Numbered from the stretch's first letter, positions 32,532 through 40,514 are shown. The stretch is 42,383 nucleotides of DNA from an uncultured Eubacteriales bacterium (GCA_902783575.1 CACZRP010000045.1:1-42383); one strand, 5' to 3'. A program made the numbers and translations. The notes: a model not told the origin generated them from the letters alone.

Positions 32532-33674
32532 ATGATGAAGAATGTACTTAACTGGTTGAAAAAAGAAGCTATGCTGACCCTGTCCCTGCTGGCCGCGGTG
32601 GCAGGGCTCATCATTACGCCGCCATCCGCGGCGCTGCTGCATCAGATTGACTGGAGGACACTGGGCGTCCTGCTGATGATGCTCTGCGTCCTGGAGGGCT
32701 TTAAACAGGAGAACGTGCTGCAGCCCCTGGTGAACCTGGCGGGAAAAATGAAAAACATGACAGCAGTAAGTCTGTTTCTGGTTTTCGGCGTGTTTTTCTC
32801 TTCCATGTTTGTGACCAACGACGTATCGCTGCTCATTTTTGTGCCCCTGACCATCCTTTTGTTCCGGAGCGCGGACAAGGAAAAATATATTCTTCCGGTG
32901 ATTTCCATGGAGAACATCGCTGCGGTGAGGGGCTCGCTGCTGACGCCCTTCGGATCACCGCAGAATCTTTTCCTTTACGGGCAGAGCAATATCAGTGTCT
33001 GGAAATTTCTGCTTCACATGTCGCCGCTGTGCGTGATGTCGGCGGTGCTGCTGATTTGTTTTATTCTCTTCCTTTACAGGAAGAACCGGAAGGAGACCTT
33101 CGTCTGTGATGAGCGGGCGCTGAAGCCGGTGGAGAAGACCTTTAAGTGGTGGATGTATCTGGGACTCTTCGCTCTGGTGCTGTTGGTGATCGTTACCCGC
33201 ACCCGCTGGTGGCTCATCGCGCTGGCACTGGTGCTGGGGATGATTGCCGCGGCGGACCGGAAGCTGTTCGCAAAGGTGGATTATGTGCTGATTCTGACCT
33301 TCCTTTGCTTCTTTGTGTTCTCGTCATCCATCACCGCGAATCCGTCCATTGCCGGTTTCCTGGAGAGAAATGTGGCAGGCCGCGAATACTGGTGGACCAT
33401 TGGGATGTCGCAGATCATCTCCAATGTTCCGGCCAGCATCGTCCTTTATCCCTTTACGAAAAACTTCGCGGGGCTGATCTACGGTGCGGATACCGCCGGC
33501 CTGTGTTCCCTGATCGGATCCCTGGCATCGGTAATCAATTATCGGATCTATGTGCGGGAATATCCGGGAAAAGGGAAGAACTTCATCAAGGTCTTTACTT
33601 TCATCAGCTGGGCCTTTTTCCTGATAGTGGTCATCCCGGGCCTGCTGCTGTCCCAGTGGAACTTCTTTTCTTAA
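32532..33674 (+). CDS. SLC13/CitMHS-type anion transporter family permease
   Basis: The 380-residue protein has about ten hydrophobic helices. MKNMTAVSLFLVFGVFFSSMFVTNDVSLLIFVPL and LTPFGSPQNLFLY match the ion-transporter superfamily (citrate/arsenite/SLC13) where the TND and SPQN-like hairpin motifs form the substrate site. A second, less conserved copy lies in TIGMSQIISNVPASIVLYPF. Substrates in the family are di- and tricarboxylates, sulfate or arsenite, so this one is open. The ribosome site is weak, and the ATG at 32532 is followed by another ATG at 32535. A -10 box (32479-32484) lies upstream. It is transcribed divergently from the sugar operon. Confidence 0.78.
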   Translation: MMKNVLNWLKKEAMLTLSLLAAVAGLIITPPSAALLHQIDWRTLGVLLMMLCVLEGFKQENVLQPLVNLAGKMKNMTAVSLFLVFGVFFSSMFVTNDVSLLIFVPLTILLFRSADKEKYILPVISMENIAAVRGSLLTPFGSPQNLFLYGQSNISVWKFLLHMSPLCVMSAVLLICFILFLYRKNRKETFVCDERALKPVEKTFKWWMYLGLFALVLLVIVTRTRWWLIALALVLGMIAAADRKLFAKVDYVLILTFLCFFVFSSSITANPSIAGFLERNVAGREYWWTIGMSQIISNVPASIVLYPFTKNFAGLIYGADTAGLCSLIGSLASVINYRIYVREYPGKGKNFIKVFTFISWAFFLIVVIPGLLLSQWNFFS

Positions 33675-33730
33675 TTAAATGGGACGGACTGAATTAATGG
33701 AACGAACTGAATAAGGGCAGAAGAAACAAA

Positions 33731-33759
33731 AAAGGAATCCAGCATCGCTGGATTCCTTT
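33731..33759 (-). terminator. Strong terminator of the tRNA operon
   Basis: A perfect 13-bp stem (33731-33743 with 33747-33759) closes on a 3-nt loop. On the minus strand it begins 5 bp after tRNA-Cys and is followed by TTTGTTTCTT. It may also stop the plus-strand permease transcript. Confidence 0.85.
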
Positions 33760-33764
33760 GAAAA

Positions 33765-33835
33765 AGGTGCCACCCGGAATCGAACCGGGGATAGAGGTGT
33801 TGCAGACCTTTGCCTTACCGCTTGGCTATGGCACC
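33765..33835 (-). tRNA. tRNA-Cys (GCA)
   Basis: Minus-strand cloverleaf of 71 nt. The acceptor GGTGCCA pairs with TGGCACC. The anticodon loop CTGCAAC gives GCA, and the T loop is TTCGAAT. The discriminator is U, as is standard for tRNA-Cys. CCA is not encoded. Confidence 0.95.
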
Positions 33836-33847
33836 ATCTATATATGG

Positions 33848-33904
33848 CAAGTTTTCGGAGAAAACTTGTCTTGATGGCAAAGGCGTTTAGCCATTGCCAT
33901 CAAG
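33848..33904. other. Two hairpins in the tRNA-Glu/tRNA-Cys spacer
   Basis: CAAGTTTTC (33848-33856) pairs with GAAAACTTG (33860-33868). CTTGATGGCAA (33870-33880) pairs with TTGCCATCAAG (33894-33904), with GGC/GCC inside. The second ends at the tRNA-Glu 3' end. They fill almost the whole 69-bp spacer and may guide processing of the dimeric precursor. Confidence 0.65.
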
Positions 33905-33976
33905 TGACCCCTGCGGGAATTGAACCCACGTTACCGCCGTGAAAGGGCGATGTCTTAACCTCTTGACCAAGGGGCC
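33905..33976 (-). tRNA. tRNA-Glu (TTC)
   Basis: Minus-strand cloverleaf of 72 nt. The acceptor GGCCCCT pairs with AGGGGTC. The anticodon loop CTTTCAC gives TTC, and the T loop is TCAATTC. The discriminator is A and no CCA is encoded. It is first in the two-gene tRNA transcript. Confidence 0.95.
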
Positions 33977-34002
33977 ATATGCTTTCTTGAAAAAGCTTGA
34001 TT

Positions 34003-34032
34003 AGTATACCACGGTATATGCCCGATTGTCAA
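34003..34032 (-). promoter_or_regulatory. Promoter of the tRNA-Glu/tRNA-Cys operon
   Basis: On the minus strand TTGACA (34027-34032) and TATACT (34003-34008) are separated by 18 bp. The -10 lies 26 bp before the first base of tRNA-Glu, which is near-consensus and typical of stable RNA genes. Confidence 0.8.
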
Positions 34033-34046
34033 GAGGGATTTTTTTC

Positions 34047-34075
34047 TTGTGTAAATTCAGGGGATGGTGTATAAT
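34047..34075 (+). promoter_or_regulatory. Predicted promoter of the SGNH hydrolase gene
   Basis: TTGTGT (34047-34052) and TATAAT (34070-34075) are spaced by 17 bp. It diverges from the tRNA promoter a few bases away. Confidence 0.6.
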
Positions 34076-34130
34076 TATCAATTGCATATCCTCGGATATT
34101 GAAAGTTCGTAAATGTATTAGAGGAGACAG

Positions 34131-35090
34131 ATGAAACAACAAAAGAATAGTGCTAAGACCGAAAAAGTCTTTTTGCTGGTGTTCGTGCCGGTGCTTGTTC
34201 TGGTGAGCGCTGTGCTGCTGGTGCTGATTCTGAAAGGCAGCAGCGTGCTGGCCATGGAGCCCAGGGGCTCTGAACAGGCCAAGGCAGAGAGCCGGGAAGA
34301 AAGCGCTTCGGGGCCTGTACGGCCGGAGGTGGTGGTAGAACCACTGGATACGGAATCCATGACAGCCCAGGAACTCACCGGGGAGGAAATGGCCGGCAGG
34401 GAAGAATCGGAAGAGGAATCCTCGGAGGAAGAGTCTTCTGAGGTGTCTGAGCCTGAGGTTCAGATGACCCTCACCAGGACCTTCGGAAAAGTCGATACGG
34501 ATTATTTCGACGACGTCCTCTTTATTGGTGATTCCCGTACGGTGGGGCTTCAGGCCAATTCCGATCTTCAGAACGCTGTTTTCTTTGCGGAATCAGGCAT
34601 CAGCAACGTCGGACTTCTGTATGACTATCTCTATGTGGAAGGCTACGGAAGCTACGACCTGGAAGACCTGCTCAGCGAGTATCACTTTGGAAAGATTTAT
34701 CTTTCCTGCGGTATCAATGGATTGGGCTCAGGACCGGAGGAATGCTTCGAGGACTTTAAGGAGATTCTGAATCTGGTGAAGGAGTATCAGCCCACTTCCA
34801 TTATTGTGATTCAGGCCAACCTGAAGGTGACGGCGGATTTCGCCTACGGCAACTACGCCGTCAACAACGAACGGCTGCAGCAGTATAACGAGCTGCTCGC
34901 TTCGCTGGCTGATAACGATACCATCTTTTATCTGGATATCAGCAAGCCCTTTGAAAATTCAGCAGGTGATCTGGCGGATTCCAATTCCTACGACGGCCTG
35001 CATATGTATCCCGAAGCCTATCAGCAATGGGCTGATTTTCTGAAGGATCATGGAATTGTAGAGAAAATGGTTCCTGTTGTGAATCAATGA
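34131..35090 (+). CDS. Membrane-anchored SGNH/GDSL hydrolase family protein
   Basis: The 319-residue protein has one N-terminal membrane helix (about 13-35), a long Glu/Ser-rich linker (about 45-110) and an extracellular SGNH hydrolase domain. Block I is FIGDSRTVGL (Ser135), block III is CGINGLGSG with the oxyanion Asn, and block V is YDGLHMYPEAY with the catalytic Asp and His. Proteins of this type in Clostridia are thought to remove acetyl groups from cell-wall polymers or exopolysaccharide. AGAGGAGA lies about 8 bp before the ATG. The Mrp gene follows after 23 bp, though a functional tie is unclear. Confidence 0.83.
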   Translation: MKQQKNSAKTEKVFLLVFVPVLVLVSAVLLVLILKGSSVLAMEPRGSEQAKAESREESASGPVRPEVVVEPLDTESMTAQELTGEEMAGREESEEESSEEESSEVSEPEVQMTLTRTFGKVDTDYFDDVLFIGDSRTVGLQANSDLQNAVFFAESGISNVGLLYDYLYVEGYGSYDLEDLLSEYHFGKIYLSCGINGLGSGPEECFEDFKEILNLVKEYQPTSIIVIQANLKVTADFAYGNYAVNNERLQQYNELLASLADNDTIFYLDISKPFENSAGDLADSNSYDGLHMYPEAYQQWADFLKDHGIVEKMVPVVNQ

Positions 35091-35113
35091 CCTAATAAAG
35101 AGGAGAAAACGAA

Positions 35114-35971
35114 ATGAGTGAAGAAAACCGTAATCAGGAAACAGCGATTGAGAATTGCACTCATGACTGTTCCACCTGCGGCGCCAGCTGCGGCGCCAGA
35201 ACAGCTGAGAGCCTGCTGGCTCCGGCCAATGCCTACAGCACCGTTAAGAAAGTGATCGGAGTTGTCAGCGGCAAGGGAGGCGTAGGTAAGTCTCTGGTGG
35301 CCGAGCTGATTGCTTCCATGCTCCAGAAGCAGGGACTTCATACCGGTATTCTGGATGCGGATATCACCGGACCTTCCATTCCTCAGGCTTTTGGCGTCCA
35401 TGAGAAGCTGACCGGCAATCAGATGGGTATGATTCCCGCTGTGAGCAAGGGCGGTGTGGACCTGGTGAGCATTAATCTGCTGCTGGAAGATGAAACCGAT
35501 CCCGTGGTGTGGCGCGGTCCCGTGCTGGGCGGCGTCATCAAGCAGTTCTGGAGTGAGACTGTCTGGCACGATGTGGACGTGCTGGTGGTGGATATGCCTC
35601 CCGGAACCGGCGACGTAGCCCTGACTGTTTTCCAGTCTCTGCCTGTGGATGGACTGATTATTGTAACTTCTCCCCAGGATCTGGTTTCCATGATTGTCAC
35701 CAAGGCCATTAAGATGGCCCGCATGATGGATATTCCTGTTCTTGGCATTGTGGAGAACATGAGCTACATCACCTGCCCTGACTGCGGCAAAAAGATTGAA
35801 ATCTTCGGAAAGAGCCATCTGGAAGAAGTGGCGGAGGCCAACAACCTTCAGGTTCTTGGACGTCTGCCCATCGATCCGGCCATCGCTTCCGCTGTAGACG
35901 CGGGAGAGATCGAAAAGATCGAAGGAGACTGGCTGGATCCCGCGCTGAACGCCATCAAGGCTCTCGGCTAA
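35114..35971 (+). CDS. Mrp/NBP35-family iron-sulfur cluster carrier ATPase
   Basis: Mrp proteins bind and deliver Fe-S clusters to apoproteins. The 285-residue protein has an N-terminal Cys cluster (Cys15, 19, 22, 26: CTHDCSTCGASC) as in NBP35-like members, a deviant Walker A GKGGVGKS (53-60), DADITGPSIP (switch I), VDMPPGTGDVAL (Walker B) and the C-terminal cluster motif CPDCGKK (about 217). All of these support a functional carrier. GAGGAGA lies 8 bp before the ATG, and a strong terminator follows. Confidence 0.92.
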   Translation: MSEENRNQETAIENCTHDCSTCGASCGARTAESLLAPANAYSTVKKVIGVVSGKGGVGKSLVAELIASMLQKQGLHTGILDADITGPSIPQAFGVHEKLTGNQMGMIPAVSKGGVDLVSINLLLEDETDPVVWRGPVLGGVIKQFWSETVWHDVDVLVVDMPPGTGDVALTVFQSLPVDGLIIVTSPQDLVSMIVTKAIKMARMMDIPVLGIVENMSYITCPDCGKKIEIFGKSHLEEVAEANNLQVLGRLPIDPAIASAVDAGEIEKIEGDWLDPALNAIKALG

Positions 35972-35980
35972 ACGAATCAG

Positions 35981-36035
35981 AACCGCACCGATAGTCCGAC
36001 GGTATTTACCGACGGACCTACGGTGCGGTTTTTTT
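35981..36035 (+). terminator. Intrinsic terminator after mrp
   Basis: AACCGCACCG (35981-35990) pairs perfectly with CGGTGCGGTT (36021-36030), with an inner TCCG...CGGA stem. Seven T in total end it, the last five at 36031-36035. Confidence 0.9.
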
Positions 36036-36090
36036 GATAAAAAAGACGGGAAGCGACGGCAAATCTTTGATGAAATTTGACAAAAATCTA

Positions 36091-36119
36091 TTGAATAAAC
36101 AGAATATGCGTGTTAAAAT
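36091..36119 (+). promoter_or_regulatory. Promoter of hprK-glcK
   Basis: TTGAAT (36091-36096) and TAAAAT (36114-36119) are 17 bp apart, and TGT precedes the -10, giving an extended -10. A second TTGACA (36077-36082) lies upstream without a matching -10. Confidence 0.7.
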
Positions 36120-36163
36120 TAATTTCAAAATGTCTTTGAAATAGGATGAGGGGAGGAATCAGC

Positions 36164-37147
36164 ATGGCGGATCATTCCAGTGTCAGGCTTCAGCGAATCA
36201 TCCAGGATTTTCACCTGAAGGTGCTGACTTCACCCGAAACCGTCGAAAAACGTGAGGTTGTAGTGGCGGAAATCAACCGCCCCGCTCTTCAGCTGACGGG
36301 CTTCTATGAGTACTTTGACCCGGCCAGGGTCCAGATTCTGGGAAAGGTTGAGTTTTCCTATCTGAGTTCTTTGACTCATGAACAGCGGCTTTTGATTTTT
36401 GAGCGGTTTTTCTCCACCAATCCTGTCTGTCTGGTGCTCTGCCGTTCCCTGGGAGAGCAGATGGATCCCTCCATGATCGAGATCGCCGAAAAGTACCGGG
36501 TCCCGCTGCTGGAGTCCCAGGATGTCACCACCAACTTCGGTGCCAACATTACCCAGTATCTCCAGGATGAGCTGGCGCCGCGCATCTGTCTGCATGGCGT
36601 TATGGTGGACTGCTTCGGTGAAGGCGTCCTGATTATGGGAGAAAGCGGCCTGGGCAAAAGCGAAACGGCTCTGGAGCTGGTACAGCGGGGACACCGTCTG
36701 GTGGCGGACGACGTGGTGGAGGTTCACAAAAACTCCGAAGGCGAGCTGATGGCCCGCAGCGTCGATCTGATTCAGAACATGATCGAGCTCCGGGGCGTGG
36801 GCGTGATCAACGTCAAGGAGCTTTACGGTGTGCAGGCCATCCGCCTGACGAAAACCATCGACATGGTGGTGCATCTGGAGCCCTGGAGTCCGGAAAAGAA
36901 CTATGACCGGGTGGGTCTTAACACGGCCACCATCAATATCCTGGGCAATGAGGTTGCTCTCTATGCCATTCCCATCATGGTGGGCAGAAACCTTTCCATG
37001 ATTGTTGAGACGGCGGCCCTGAACCACCGTCAGAAAAAAATGGGCTACAACGCGGCCGAGGAACTGCGGGACCGCGTTAATAAAAATATTCAAACAAGAA
37101 AACAGCAGAAAAACGATCTGCTGTCCGAAGGAGGAGAAATCAAATGA
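36164..37147 (+). CDS. hprK: HPr kinase/phosphorylase
   Basis: HprK phosphorylates and dephosphorylates Ser46 of HPr/Crh in response to glycolytic intermediates, which turns on CcpA-dependent catabolite repression. The 327-residue protein has an N-terminal domain (1-130) and a C-terminal kinase domain with P-loop GESGLGKSE (159-167), VADDVVEV, and the family signature MIELRGVGVINV. The ATG at 36164 has GGGGAGG 7 bp upstream; an ATG at 36146 overlaps that site. Its stop overlaps the glucokinase start by 4 nt. Its partners, HPr and a Crh-like protein, are both in the window. Confidence 0.95.
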   Translation: MADHSSVRLQRIIQDFHLKVLTSPETVEKREVVVAEINRPALQLTGFYEYFDPARVQILGKVEFSYLSSLTHEQRLLIFERFFSTNPVCLVLCRSLGEQMDPSMIEIAEKYRVPLLESQDVTTNFGANITQYLQDELAPRICLHGVMVDCFGEGVLIMGESGLGKSETALELVQRGHRLVADDVVEVHKNSEGELMARSVDLIQNMIELRGVGVINVKELYGVQAIRLTKTIDMVVHLEPWSPEKNYDRVGLNTATINILGNEVALYAIPIMVGRNLSMIVETAALNHRQKKMGYNAAEELRDRVNKNIQTRKQQKNDLLSEGGEIK

Positions 37148-38091
37148 TCTATGCAGGTATTGACCTGGGCGGAACCACGATCAAGGCAGCGCTGGTAAAG
37201 GAAAACGGCGAGATTATCGTCAAGAGAAGCATTCCCACCGGGGCCGAGCGGAACAACCGCGCCATTATTGAAGACATGGCAGGACTGGTAAGAGAGCTGG
37301 TGGAAGAGCAGGGCCTTACCTTTGAGGATATCCATTCCGTAGGTATCGGATGCCCCGGCGCCATCAATCCTGTAGAGGGCATCGTTTATTTCTCCGCGAA
37401 CTTTGCCGATTTCCGCAATGTCGCCATAGCTCCCATTATGAGAGAGCTGCTTCCCGTTCCCGTGTATCTGGAGAACGACGCCAACGTGGCCGGCCTCGGC
37501 GAGGCTATGTTCGGAGCCGGTGAAGGTTCCAAAAACTGCATCACCATCACCCTGGGCACCGGTCTGGGCGGCGGAATCATTATTGACGGCAAGATCTTCT
37601 CCGGCGCTTTCTTCGGCGGCGGTGAGATGGGCCATCAGGTCATCGTGGCCGACGGCATCAAATGCAACTGCGGCCGTAAGGGATGCTGGGAGGTTTACAG
37701 CTCAGCCACCGGTCTGATCCGCATGGGGAAGAAGCGGGCCCTGGAGAATCCTTCCTCCAAGCTCAATCAGATGGAGGATGGCAATATCAACAAGCTGAAT
37801 GCCAAGGACATCTTTGACTGCTCCAACGGCGGCGATGAAGCGGCTCAGGAGGCAATTCAGGAATATGCCCATTATCTGGCCATCGGCCTGGGCAATACCA
37901 TCAATGTCTTCCAGCCGGAGTACATTATCATCGGCGGCGGCCCCAGCGCCCAGAAGGACAAGCTTCTGGATCCCGTGATGAAAGAGCTGGCCGGCGAGGT
38001 CTACGGCGGCTCCACCAGAACCAAGGTGGTCATTGCCAAGCTGGGCAACGACGCCGGCGTAATCGGTGCCGCCATGCTGGGCAGGCAGTAA
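37144..38091 (+). CDS. glcK: ROK-family glucokinase
   Basis: This glucokinase phosphorylates glucose released inside the cell. The 315-residue ROK protein has the N-terminal DLGGTTIKAALV (ATP phosphate 1), LENDANVAGLGEAMFGAG (with the catalytic Asp), TLGTGLGGGI (phosphate 2) and the zinc/sugar motif GHQ...CNCGRKGCWE. It is full length. Overlap with hprK (ATGA) indicates a single operon joining catabolite control to glucose phosphorylation. It would also trap glucose released by sucrose cleavage in the sugar locus. A strong terminator follows. Confidence 0.92.
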   Translation: MIYAGIDLGGTTIKAALVKENGEIIVKRSIPTGAERNNRAIIEDMAGLVRELVEEQGLTFEDIHSVGIGCPGAINPVEGIVYFSANFADFRNVAIAPIMRELLPVPVYLENDANVAGLGEAMFGAGEGSKNCITITLGTGLGGGIIIDGKIFSGAFFGGGEMGHQVIVADGIKCNCGRKGCWEVYSSATGLIRMGKKRALENPSSKLNQMEDGNINKLNAKDIFDCSNGGDEAAQEAIQEYAHYLAIGLGNTINVFQPEYIIIGGGPSAQKDKLLDPVMKELAGEVYGGSTRTKVVIAKLGNDAGVIGAAMLGRQ

Positions 38092-38141
38092 GAGCTGCTG
38101 ACAGCTTCTGTTAACTTTCAGATAAAACAACGGTTTTTCGG

Positions 38142-38167
38142 GCGCCTCCTTCGGGAGGCGCTTTTTT
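38142..38167 (+). terminator. Intrinsic terminator after glucokinase
   Basis: A perfect 8-bp stem GCGCCTCC/GGAGGCGC (38142-38149 with 38154-38161) closes on a TTCG tetraloop and is followed by TTTTTT. Confidence 0.92.
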
Positions 38168-38180
38168 ACTGCAATAAAGC

Positions 38181-38196
38181 TGTCTCGCGTGAGACA
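38181..38196. promoter_or_regulatory. 16-bp palindrome upstream of murB
   Basis: TGTCTC (38181-38186) and GAGACA (38191-38196) are inverted around GCGT. It begins 14 bp after the T run of the glucokinase terminator. The -35 of murB is about 90 bp downstream, so it could be an operator or an RNA hairpin. Confidence 0.35.
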
Positions 38197-38281
38197 ATTG
38201 ACAGGGCTGGTAATGGTGCAAATTGATGAAAGTTCATCTTTTTCCTTATCATAAATCGGATTTTTGACGAGGTGCCGGTAG

Positions 38282-38310
38282 TTGTTTTTGCCCTTGTTTC
38301 AGTTTATAAT
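38282..38310 (+). promoter_or_regulatory. Promoter of murB-whiA-crh
   Basis: TTGTTT (38282-38287) and TATAAT (38305-38310) are spaced by 17 bp, 38 bp before the murB start codon. Confidence 0.7.
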
Positions 38311-38347
38311 GAATCTTAGCTAACTTTTATTTTAGGAGGAGGATCCC

Positions 38348-39298
38348 ATGGTGGAGAGGTATTCTATGGGCAGCATGTCCGTCAGGGACAGACTGTTCAG
38401 AGCCATTGGCAGTATCGACGTGTTCGAAGACCTGCCCCTTTCCGGCATGACTACATTTCGGATCGGCGGTCCCGCTGATTTTGTCATCAGCCCCGAGAAC
38501 GTCGAAGAACTGAGTCAGGCTATCCAGGTGCTTCGGGACTGTGAGATCCCCTATATTGTGCTGGGCAGAGGCAGCAACATTCTGGCATCCGACGAAGGCT
38601 TCAGAGGTGCTGTAATACGCCTGAGCACGAACTATTTTCAGAGGATCCAGGTTGAGGATGATCATATAACCGCGGAAGCCGGCGTGACCCTGACTGCCCT
38701 CAGCAAGGCAGCCAGAAGGAATGGCCTGACAGGCCTTGAATTTGCTTCCGGCATTCCCGGAAGCCTGGGCGGCGGCATCTATATGAATGCCGGTGCCTAT
38801 GGCGGAGAGCTGAAGGATGTGATCGAAAGTGTCACGGTGATTGACCTGTTTGGCAATCAGATGGTTCTTTCTCCGGAAGACATGGAATTCGGCACCCGCA
38901 GCAGCATCCTGCAGAAAAAATCCTGGACTGTCATCAGAGCTACCATCAGGCTTACCCATGGCGACCCCGATGCCATTGAAGCCAAAATGAATGATCTCGC
39001 ACAGCAGAGAAAATCCAAGCAGCCGCTGGAGCTTCCCAGCGCCGGCAGCGTGTTCAAGCGTCCCCAGGGCTATTTTGCCGGAGCGCTGATTGAACAGGCC
39101 GGTCTGAAGGGTTACCGGATCGGCGGCGCGGAGGTATCCGCGAAGCACGCGGGCTTTATTGTGAACCGCGGCGGTGCGACCTGCGCAGACGTGATAGAGC
39201 TGATTCATCACATTCAGAAAACAGTGATGGAACAGTTCCATGTGCGGCTGACACCGGAGATCAAATATCTTTCACCGGATGGCTGGGATCTGATCTGA
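38348..39298 (+). CDS. murB: UDP-N-acetylmuramate dehydrogenase
   Basis: MurB reduces UDP-GlcNAc-enolpyruvate to UDP-MurNAc in peptidoglycan synthesis, using FAD and NADPH. The 316-residue protein is a type II (short) MurB, with FAD motifs FRIGGPADFVI, VLGRGSNIL and LEFASGIPGSLGGGIYMNAGAYGGE, the catalytic Ser in PSAGSVFKRP, and the C-terminal Glu in LTPEIKYL. AGGAGGAGG lies 8 bp before the ATG. Its stop overlaps the whiA start by one base. In many relatives rapZ (and sometimes yvcK) lies between murB and whiA; it is missing here. Confidence 0.95.
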   Translation: MVERYSMGSMSVRDRLFRAIGSIDVFEDLPLSGMTTFRIGGPADFVISPENVEELSQAIQVLRDCEIPYIVLGRGSNILASDEGFRGAVIRLSTNYFQRIQVEDDHITAEAGVTLTALSKAARRNGLTGLEFASGIPGSLGGGIYMNAGAYGGELKDVIESVTVIDLFGNQMVLSPEDMEFGTRSSILQKKSWTVIRATIRLTHGDPDAIEAKMNDLAQQRKSKQPLELPSAGSVFKRPQGYFAGALIEQAGLKGYRIGGAEVSAKHAGFIVNRGGATCADVIELIHHIQKTVMEQFHVRLTPEIKYLSPDGWDLI

Positions 39299-40281
39299 TG
39301 TCATTTTCCACCAAAGTGAAAGATGAGCTGAGCCTTCATATGAGCAAAGCCCGGCACTGCCAGCTGGCGGAGCTTTCCGCCATTCTCTGTACGGGCGCCA
39401 GAATCAGCCTTTCGCCGGCGATGATTGAAGTCGCCAGTGAGCATAAGGCGCTGATCCTGAAAACGGAGGCTCTGTTGAGAGAGCTGTTCCATATCCATCC
39501 CAGAGTGATCCGCAGGATCGGGCGGGGCGGCTCCAAGGTCCGGCAATACAAACTGAAGGTACAGGGCGAAGGATATCTGAGAAGAATCCTGAGCGAATGC
39601 GGCTTTCTGGAGACAAACCAGGAGGCTCACTGCCTTCGGACCATGATGCCGGATCAGCTTCTGACCAGAACATGCTGTGAGAGAGCGTATCTTCGGGGAG
39701 CGTTTCTCGCGGGGGGATCCATCAATGATCCCACCAAAAACTATCACATTGAAATCCTGAACGAAACCCAGGAGCAGGCCGAAAGGCTGCAGCGTTTTCT
39801 GCTGGACTTTGATGTGGAATCCAGAGTCCTGGAGCGTACGCGTCCCGGCACCAGCCGGATCACCTACGTGCTTTACCTGAAAAACTCCGACCAGATTGTG
39901 GATGTGCTGCGGATTATCAAAGCTCCCATTTCGCTGCTGGAGCTGGAAAATGTCCGGGTAGAGAAGGACGTCAAAAACCGGATACAGCGGCGGGTCAACT
40001 GCGAAGCCGCCAATATCAACAAGACCGTGGAGGCTTCCGTCAGACAGACCGAGGCCATCACCTATCTGATGGATGAGGGACTTTTTTCCTCCCTGCCGGA
40101 TGAACTGGCGGAAATAGCGGAGCTGAGAATGGATTATCCCGATATGGCCCTCAAAGATCTGGGAGTGCTGCTGGATCCGCCCATCAGCAAGTCCGGAGTC
40201 AATCACAGATTAAAGAAAATTATCCAAATTGCAGAAGATCATAAAGAGAGGAAACAAAAAACATGCAAAGCGCGCAAGTAA
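39298..40281 (+). CDS. whiA: DNA-binding protein WhiA
   Basis: WhiA is a Gram-positive DNA-binding protein that controls cell division (and sporulation in actinobacteria). The 327-residue protein has an N-terminal LAGLIDADG-endonuclease-like fold (about 10-200: SLHMSKARHCQLAELSAIL, YLRGAFLAGGSINDPTKNYHIEI) without nuclease activity expected, and a C-terminal HTH (about 225-315: NRVNCEAANINKTVEASVRQ-like segment and KDLGVLLDPPISKSGVNHRLKKI). It starts at the murB stop (TGATG). Its last 19 nt overlap the crh-like gene. Confidence 0.95.
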   Translation: MSFSTKVKDELSLHMSKARHCQLAELSAILCTGARISLSPAMIEVASEHKALILKTEALLRELFHIHPRVIRRIGRGGSKVRQYKLKVQGEGYLRRILSECGFLETNQEAHCLRTMMPDQLLTRTCCERAYLRGAFLAGGSINDPTKNYHIEILNETQEQAERLQRFLLDFDVESRVLERTRPGTSRITYVLYLKNSDQIVDVLRIIKAPISLLELENVRVEKDVKNRIQRRVNCEAANINKTVEASVRQTEAITYLMDEGLFSSLPDELAEIAELRMDYPDMALKDLGVLLDPPISKSGVNHRLKKIIQIAEDHKERKQKTCKARK

Positions 40282-40514
40282 AGATCTCCGGTGCCGAGGC
40301 TCATGAATTCGAACTGGCTACCCTGGTGGTATCGACCTCCAGCCAGTACTCCAGCAGCATTCAGGTCCAGGTGGAGGGAAAGAAAGTCAACGGCAAGAGC
40401 ATCATGGGGATGACCTATCTGGCTCTGATGGATGATGATCTTGTTACCGTCACTGCGGACGGAGCGGATGAAGAAGAAGCTCTGAAGGCCCTGTCCGGCC
40501 TTCTGCAGGGCTGA
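40263..40514 (+). CDS. crh: Crh-like HPr paralogue (regulatory HPr without His15)
   Basis: Crh is a relative of HPr that cannot carry PTS phosphate but, phosphorylated on Ser46, is a corepressor of CcpA. The 83-residue protein has KSIMG with Ser at residue 46, exactly as in Bacillus HPr and Crh. The active-site HARP of HPr is replaced: residue 15 is Glu, 17 is Glu and 18 is Leu (14-18 reads HEFEL). The following ATLVV is aligned. Its position directly after whiA matches the crh position in Bacillus subtilis, where crh follows yvcL (whiA). It overlaps whiA by 19 nt and has GAGAGG about 11 bp upstream. Confidence 0.85.
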   Translation: MQSAQVKISGAEAHEFELATLVVSTSSQYSSSIQVQVEGKKVNGKSIMGMTYLALMDDDLVTVTADGADEEEALKALSGLLQG

